Assembly: GCA_902785575.1 (NCBI GenBank)
Contig: CACZZF010000002.1
Location: 62,001 to 126,000, forward strand
Reading direction: 5' to 3'
From: an uncultured Bacteroidia bacterium
Lineage (GTDB): Bacteria > Bacteroidota > Bacteroidia > Bacteroidales > UBA932
Length of the DNA stretch: 64,000 nt
Under the pieces are notes generated by a model, which saw only the letters and a list, made by a program, of their open reading frames with translations, was not told the origin of the DNA and did not search any database. Shown here piece by piece: positions 59,852 to 64,000 of this stretch. Made by a program: the position numbers and the translations under genes. The stretch's first letter is position 1. Each line of letters begins with the position of its first letter.

Positions 59852-60889
59852 ATGAGAAAGTTAATATATTCATTAGCGATAGCGCTCTCATTCACAGTTA
59901 TTTCCTGCCAAGAGTGGGAACCTGTCATGGGTAACCAGGGCGAGCCGGCGGAACCAGCCGCCGCCTCGCTACAGGCCAACACTACGATCGCCGCCTTGAA
60001 GGCCATGTACCAGGGTAAGCCTGTCCATATCGAGCAGGACATCATCATCGAGGGACAGGTCATATCTTCCGATGCTTCGGGCAATATCTACCGCTCCCTT
60101 TATATTCAGGATAACACCGGAGCGATCGAGGTTAAGATCGGCAATTCAGCTCTGTACAATGATTATAAGGTAGGCCAGTTGATTTATGTCAAGTGCCAGG
60201 GCCTTGTGATCGGCAATTACGGCGGGATGCTCCAGATCGGAGCCGATGACCCGACCGGGGAATATGAGACGGCTTATATTGACGTGAAGAGCCTTATTGC
60301 CACCCATGTTTTCAAGGGTCCTAAGGGAACTCCGCTCAGTCCCCAGGTTGTCACAGCGGATGAGATTGACTCTAACCTGAAAATGGGATATAAGGGTCCT
60401 CTTTTCGGGAAGCTGGTTACTCTCAACGGGTTGACTTATGGCAAGGAGATATTCGTACTTATCTATCTTGATAGCAATGCCGACAAGAAGGCTTCTTCCA
60501 ACCGACTGTTCCTCTCGGACCAGCAGTGGGGTGTGACCACTTGGGCTTTCAGCGCCCAGCAGATGAAGACTTATCTTCAGTGGGGTGTCTGGGATTCCGC
60601 CAAGATCGGCAATTCCGGTGATTACAACTACGGAACGGTCAGCGACCATCGTACTGAGCTGATCAATAATGCAGGTGCCTATGCGGTGAGCCAATATTTC
60701 AATATGCCCAAGAAAAAGGGTAACCTCCCGATCCAGATCCGTTCCAGCGGATACGCGAAGTTCGCTGACACACCGATCGACCAGAAGATCCTTGACGGGG
60801 CCAAGGTCAATGTGACCGGCATCCTGACCAATTACAACGGAGCCGCCCAATTCACTTTGATTGACCTTGATGGAGTTAAAATCCAATAG
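59852..60889 (+). CDS. DUF5689-type OB-fold lipoprotein
   Basis: 345 residues, lipobox FTVISCQE. Residues about 45-130 form an OB-like module (TIAALKAMYQGKPVHIEQDIIIEGQVISSD, RSLYIQDNTGAIEVKIG, YKVGQLIYVKCQGLVIGNYGG). A second module, closing near the C-terminus, ends in AKVNVTGILTNYNGAAQFTLIDLDGV. DUF5689 proteins are often paired with TonB receptors in Bacteroidota. By position it replaces SusD as the likely surface partner of the upstream receptor. The next gene starts 2 nt after its stop. Confidence 0.8.
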   Translation: MRKLIYSLAIALSFTVISCQEWEPVMGNQGEPAEPAAASLQANTTIAALKAMYQGKPVHIEQDIIIEGQVISSDASGNIYRSLYIQDNTGAIEVKIGNSALYNDYKVGQLIYVKCQGLVIGNYGGMLQIGADDPTGEYETAYIDVKSLIATHVFKGPKGTPLSPQVVTADEIDSNLKMGYKGPLFGKLVTLNGLTYGKEIFVLIYLDSNADKKASSNRLFLSDQQWGVTTWAFSAQQMKTYLQWGVWDSAKIGNSGDYNYGTVSDHRTELINNAGAYAVSQYFNMPKKKGNLPIQIRSSGYAKFADTPIDQKILDGAKVNVTGILTNYNGAAQFTLIDLDGVKIQ

Positions 60890-60891
60890 AA

Positions 60892-62931
60892 ATGAAAAAA
60901 GTATTCTTAGCTATAGGAGCGATAGTCGCTATGACAGCTTGTGTACAGACCAAGAACCCGTTCCTTGAGGAATGGAAAACCCCTTACGGCATTCCGCCGT
61001 TTGACAAGATCACCCTCGCTGACTACATCCCGGCCGTCAAGGCGGGAATAGAGCAGCAGGAAAAAGAGCTTCAGGCTATTCTGGACAATCCGGAGGCTCC
61101 CACCTTCAAGAACACGATAGATGCCTACGAGTATTCCGGAGAGATTCTGGACAAGGTGATGGGTGTGCTGTCCAACCTCCAGGAGACCGACGGGAATGAC
61201 GAGATGGAGAAGATCGCCGAAGAAGCGACCGAGCTGCTCACCAAACATGAGAGCTCGATCTCGATGAACAAGAAGTTCTTCGAGAGGGTAAAAGCCATCT
61301 ACGATGCTGACCAGAGCGCCCTGACAAGGGAACAGCAACTGGTCCTGAAGAACCTCTACAAGAGTTTCACCCGCAACGGTGTTGATCTCGACGAGGCTTC
61401 GCAGGAGCGTCTGAAGGAGATAAATGTCAAGATCGCAGGCTTGCAGCAGAAGTTCGGTACCAACCTCCTCGCGGAGAACAATGCCTTCAAGGAGAAGTTC
61501 GGAACACCCGTCTCATCCTATACCTCCGAGATGACGTCATGTGAGGACAGGGCCCGCAGGGAAGAAATGTTCAAGGCATATTCCTCCAGGGGCAACAACG
61601 GCAATGAATATGACAACAAGTCAATTGCTCTAGAGATCTTGAAACTCCGAGCCGAGAAGGCCAGGATGCTTGGTTTCGACACCTTCGCCGCCTATGTTCT
61701 GGATGACCAGATGGCCGGGAATCCCGCTACGGTCGATGAGTTCCTTGACCAGATCCAGAAGGCTTCCAACGCCAAGGCGAAACAGGAAGTCTGTGACATG
61801 CAGAAGATTATGGACGAGGACATCGCCGCCGGCAAACTTCCGAAAGGCTCTAAGATCCAGCCTTGGGACTGGTTCTATTATGCCGATAAGGTCAGGGCCC
61901 GCAAATATGCTCTCGATGAGAGCCAGACCAAGCCTTACTTCATGATGGAGAATGTGAGGAACGGCATATTCGCCGCCGCCCACAAAGTCTATGGCATCAA
62001 TGTGGAGCCTATCGACGGGGTTCCGGTCTACAATCCTGCGGTCGAGACATTCAAGGTCACCGATGCGGACGGTAGCCTCCTCGGCATATTCATGACAGAT
62101 TACTTCCCCCGTTCCTCGAAGAGAGGTGGCGCGTGGATGAACGTGTTCCGCGACCAATATATGGACAAGAACGGCAATGATGTGCGTCCTATAGTCGTGA
62201 ATGTGGGTAATCTGAACGCTCCGACCGAGACTGAGCCCGGACTGTTCTCCATTGATAATGTGGAGACTACCTTCCATGAGTTCGGTCACGCCCTTCACGG
62301 CCTTCTGACCAAGTGCGCTTACAAATCAGTGAGTGGCACAAGTGTCAAGAGGGACTTTGTCGAGACCTTCTCTCAGTTCAACGAGAACTGGGCCTTCCAG
62401 CCCGAAATCCTGGCCGAGTACGCCAAGCATTACAAGACGGGAGAAGTTATCCCGGATTCTCTCGTGGCAAAGATCAATAACGCCCGCAAGTTCAACCAGG
62501 GTTTCATGACCTCGGAGCTTTGCGCCGCTTCGATCCTGGATATGAAATGGCATGAGTTGACCATGGAGGATCTCGCAAAGATGAGCGAGGGCGACCAGGC
62601 TGCCAATGTTGCGGCTTTCGAGCAGAAAGTCTGTCAGGAGATGGGACTTATCGATGAGATTATCCCTCGCTATCGCACGACCTACTTCAATCACATATTC
62701 AACAGCGGTTATTCCGCCGGGTATTACAGCTACCTCTGGGCGGAAGTACTTGATAAAGATGCTTTTGAATATTTCCAGGAGCAAGGGATTTACAATCCGG
62801 CTGTCGCTGCCAAGTTCCGCCGGACCTTCCTTGAGAGGGGTGGTAGCGAGGAGCCGATGGTCCTTTACATGATGTTCCGCGGAGCCCAGCCCGATCCCGG
62901 TGCCTTGCTCCGCGCCCGTGGTCTTGAATAG
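60892..62931 (+). CDS. dcp: M3 family peptidyl-dipeptidase, Dcp-like, lipoprotein
   Basis: 679 residues with an apparent lipobox (AMTACVQ). Zinc site TTFHEFGHALHGLL (HEFGH, residues about 462-466) with the downstream Glu in FVETFSQFNENWAF. Other family segments: NPFLEEWKTPYGIPPFDKI at the N-terminus, FTRNGVDLDE, KPYFMMENVRNGIF, FMTDYFPRSSKRGGAWM and the closing VLYMMFRGAQPDPGALLRARGL. It splits oligopeptides two residues at a time, probably in the periplasm. It is coupled to the DUF5689 gene but may serve general peptide turnover. Confidence 0.95.
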   Translation: MKKVFLAIGAIVAMTACVQTKNPFLEEWKTPYGIPPFDKITLADYIPAVKAGIEQQEKELQAILDNPEAPTFKNTIDAYEYSGEILDKVMGVLSNLQETDGNDEMEKIAEEATELLTKHESSISMNKKFFERVKAIYDADQSALTREQQLVLKNLYKSFTRNGVDLDEASQERLKEINVKIAGLQQKFGTNLLAENNAFKEKFGTPVSSYTSEMTSCEDRARREEMFKAYSSRGNNGNEYDNKSIALEILKLRAEKARMLGFDTFAAYVLDDQMAGNPATVDEFLDQIQKASNAKAKQEVCDMQKIMDEDIAAGKLPKGSKIQPWDWFYYADKVRARKYALDESQTKPYFMMENVRNGIFAAAHKVYGINVEPIDGVPVYNPAVETFKVTDADGSLLGIFMTDYFPRSSKRGGAWMNVFRDQYMDKNGNDVRPIVVNVGNLNAPTETEPGLFSIDNVETTFHEFGHALHGLLTKCAYKSVSGTSVKRDFVETFSQFNENWAFQPEILAEYAKHYKTGEVIPDSLVAKINNARKFNQGFMTSELCAASILDMKWHELTMEDLAKMSEGDQAANVAAFEQKVCQEMGLIDEIIPRYRTTYFNHIFNSGYSAGYYSYLWAEVLDKDAFEYFQEQGIYNPAVAAKFRRTFLERGGSEEPMVLYMMFRGAQPDPGALLRARGLE

Positions 62932-62970
62932 TTTTTATCAGACATATATTTATTCTAAATTCATATGATT

Positions 62971-64000
62971 ATGAGAAAATTCCAATTGATGGTCCTGGCG
63001 TGTGGTTTGATGCTCGCCACCACGGCGAAGGCCGATGAGGCCCGCCTGCTCAGGTTCCCCGCCACCAACGGGACAGACATCGTGTTCTCCTATGCTGGAG
63101 ATCTCTTCACCGCCCCCCTTGCGGGCGGCGAGGCCAAACGCCTTACCTCACACATCGGTTATGAGATGTTCGCCAAGTATTCTCCGGACGGCAAGACAAT
63201 CGCTTTCACCGGTGAATACGACGGTAACCGCGAGGTCTACATCATCCCTGCCACAGGTGGAGAGCCTGTGCGTCTCACCTACACTTCCACGAACTCTCGT
63301 GATGACCTTGGTGACCGTATGGGTCCCAACAACATCGTGATGGGTTGGACTGTTGACGGGAAATCAATCATCTACCGTAACAGGACAGGTGACGGATTCC
63401 CTGGAAAACTCTGGAAAGTGTCTGTCAACGGTGGTATGCCTGAGGAGCTTCCTCTTCCTGAGGGTGGTTTCTGCAGCTATTCTCCCGATGGCAAGAAGCT
63501 GGCTTACAACCGCGTGATGAGGGAGTTCCGCACATGGAAATACTATCGTGGCGGTATGGCCGACGAGGTCTGGATCTATGATGGCAAGAAGGTCGAGAAG
63601 ATCACCGACAACCCCGCTCAGGATATCTTCCCGATGTGGGTAGGCGACGAGATCTTCTTTGTTTCTGACAGGGATATGACAATGAATGTCTTTGTCTACA
63701 ACACCAAGACCAAGGCCACCTCCAAGGTCACCAACTTTGAGGATTACGATGTGAAGTTCCCCAGCACCAACGGCAAGTTGGTCGTGTTTGAGAAGGGAGG
63801 TTTCCTCTACAAGCTCGATCCCGCCACCAAGAAGGCTGAGCAGATCCACATCACTCTTGCTTCTGACCTGGTCTACGCCCGTCCTGAGTTGAAGAAGGTA
63901 ACCGGACGTGGTTTCAGTGTCTCTCCTGATGGCAAGAGGGCCGCTGTTACCGCTCGTGGTGAAGTCTTCGACGTCCCCGTTGGAAAGGGAATCACCAGGA
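62971..64000 (+). CDS. tricorn-like/S41-type protease, N-terminal part
   Basis: The frame is open from the ATG at 62971 (or 62965) to the window edge, 343 codons. Signal peptide MRKFQLMVLACGLMLATTAKA. The visible part is a propeller with TolB-like repeats: RLLRFPATNGTDIVFSYAGDLF, FAKYSPDGKTIAFTGEYDG, NIVMGWTVDGKSIIYRNR, CSYSPDGKKLAYNR, DIFPMWVGDEIFFVSDRD and FSVSPDGKRAAVTARGEVFDVP. This is the start of Bacteroidota tricorn-type proteases, which continue with a second propeller, a PDZ domain and an S41 peptidase domain. Those parts lie outside the window, so protease activity is inferred. Confidence 0.85.
   Translation, partial: MRKFQLMVLACGLMLATTAKADEARLLRFPATNGTDIVFSYAGDLFTAPLAGGEAKRLTSHIGYEMFAKYSPDGKTIAFTGEYDGNREVYIIPATGGEPVRLTYTSTNSRDDLGDRMGPNNIVMGWTVDGKSIIYRNRTGDGFPGKLWKVSVNGGMPEELPLPEGGFCSYSPDGKKLAYNRVMREFRTWKYYRGGMADEVWIYDGKKVEKITDNPAQDIFPMWVGDEIFFVSDRDMTMNVFVYNTKTKATSKVTNFEDYDVKFPSTNGKLVVFEKGGFLYKLDPATKKAEQIHITLASDLVYARPELKKVTGRGFSVSPDGKRAAVTARGEVFDVPVGKGITR

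Overview
The window reads as a Bacteroidota chromosome, most likely a gut or rumen member of the Bacteroidales. Support: a SusC/SusD pair, many SPII lipoproteins with short signal peptides, polysaccharide-utilisation gene content, Bacteroidota-type promoter elements (TAnnTTTG), BACON, FISUMP and fimbrillin-like domains, and GC near 50%. No rRNA, tRNA, CRISPR array, IS element or prophage was seen. Genus-level assignment is not possible by eye.

Layout. (1) 1-5170: the 3' end of a GH78 alpha-L-rhamnosidase, a PepSY-like lipoprotein, a five-bladed-propeller glycosidase, a PIN toxin/RHH antitoxin pair with an operator over its promoter, and a secreted lactonase. (2) 5188-11646: a uronate catabolism block (hexuronate MFS transporter, KDPG aldolase, KDG kinase, UxaC on the minus strand; divergent KduD and KduI on the plus strand). 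(3) 11648-23037 (+): DUF4861 lipoprotein, a propeller/EEP-phosphodiesterase fusion, GH29, an FAD-oxidoreductase/GH29 fusion, GH95 and an S-type sulfatase. (4) 39571 down to 23012 (-): SusC, SusD, a terminator, then a small lipoprotein, a DUF6057-type membrane protein, a TolB-like propeller lipoprotein with a CxxCH motif, GH28-like, GH31, a Tat-signal metallophosphatase and GH3. Blocks 2-4 together look like a PUL for a fucosylated, uronate-containing, probably sulfated glycan of pectin or algal type; the real substrate is an inference. (5) 45608 down to 39865 (-): SGNH esterase and two GH92 mannosidases. (6) 45729-51146 (+): a 44-residue peptide gene, a fimbrillin-like/FISUMP lipoprotein, a metallophosphatase and a six-hairpin glycosidase. 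(7) 51169-64000 (+): exonuclease III, then a tightly packed row: multi-OB-fold BACON lipoprotein, BACON-NUC1 endonuclease lipoprotein, secreted EEP nuclease, TonB-dependent receptor, OB-fold DUF5689 lipoprotein, M3 peptidase, and a partial tricorn-like protease.

Two things stand out. The first is block 7, whose gene content suggests a surface system that binds, cuts and imports nucleic acid: a nucleic-acid analogue of a PUL, with OB-fold lipoproteins in the place of SusD/E/F. The second is a set of small palindromic repeats that sit between genes and also in frame inside several glycosidase genes. The copies are nested in one another, and one family shows compensatory stem changes.
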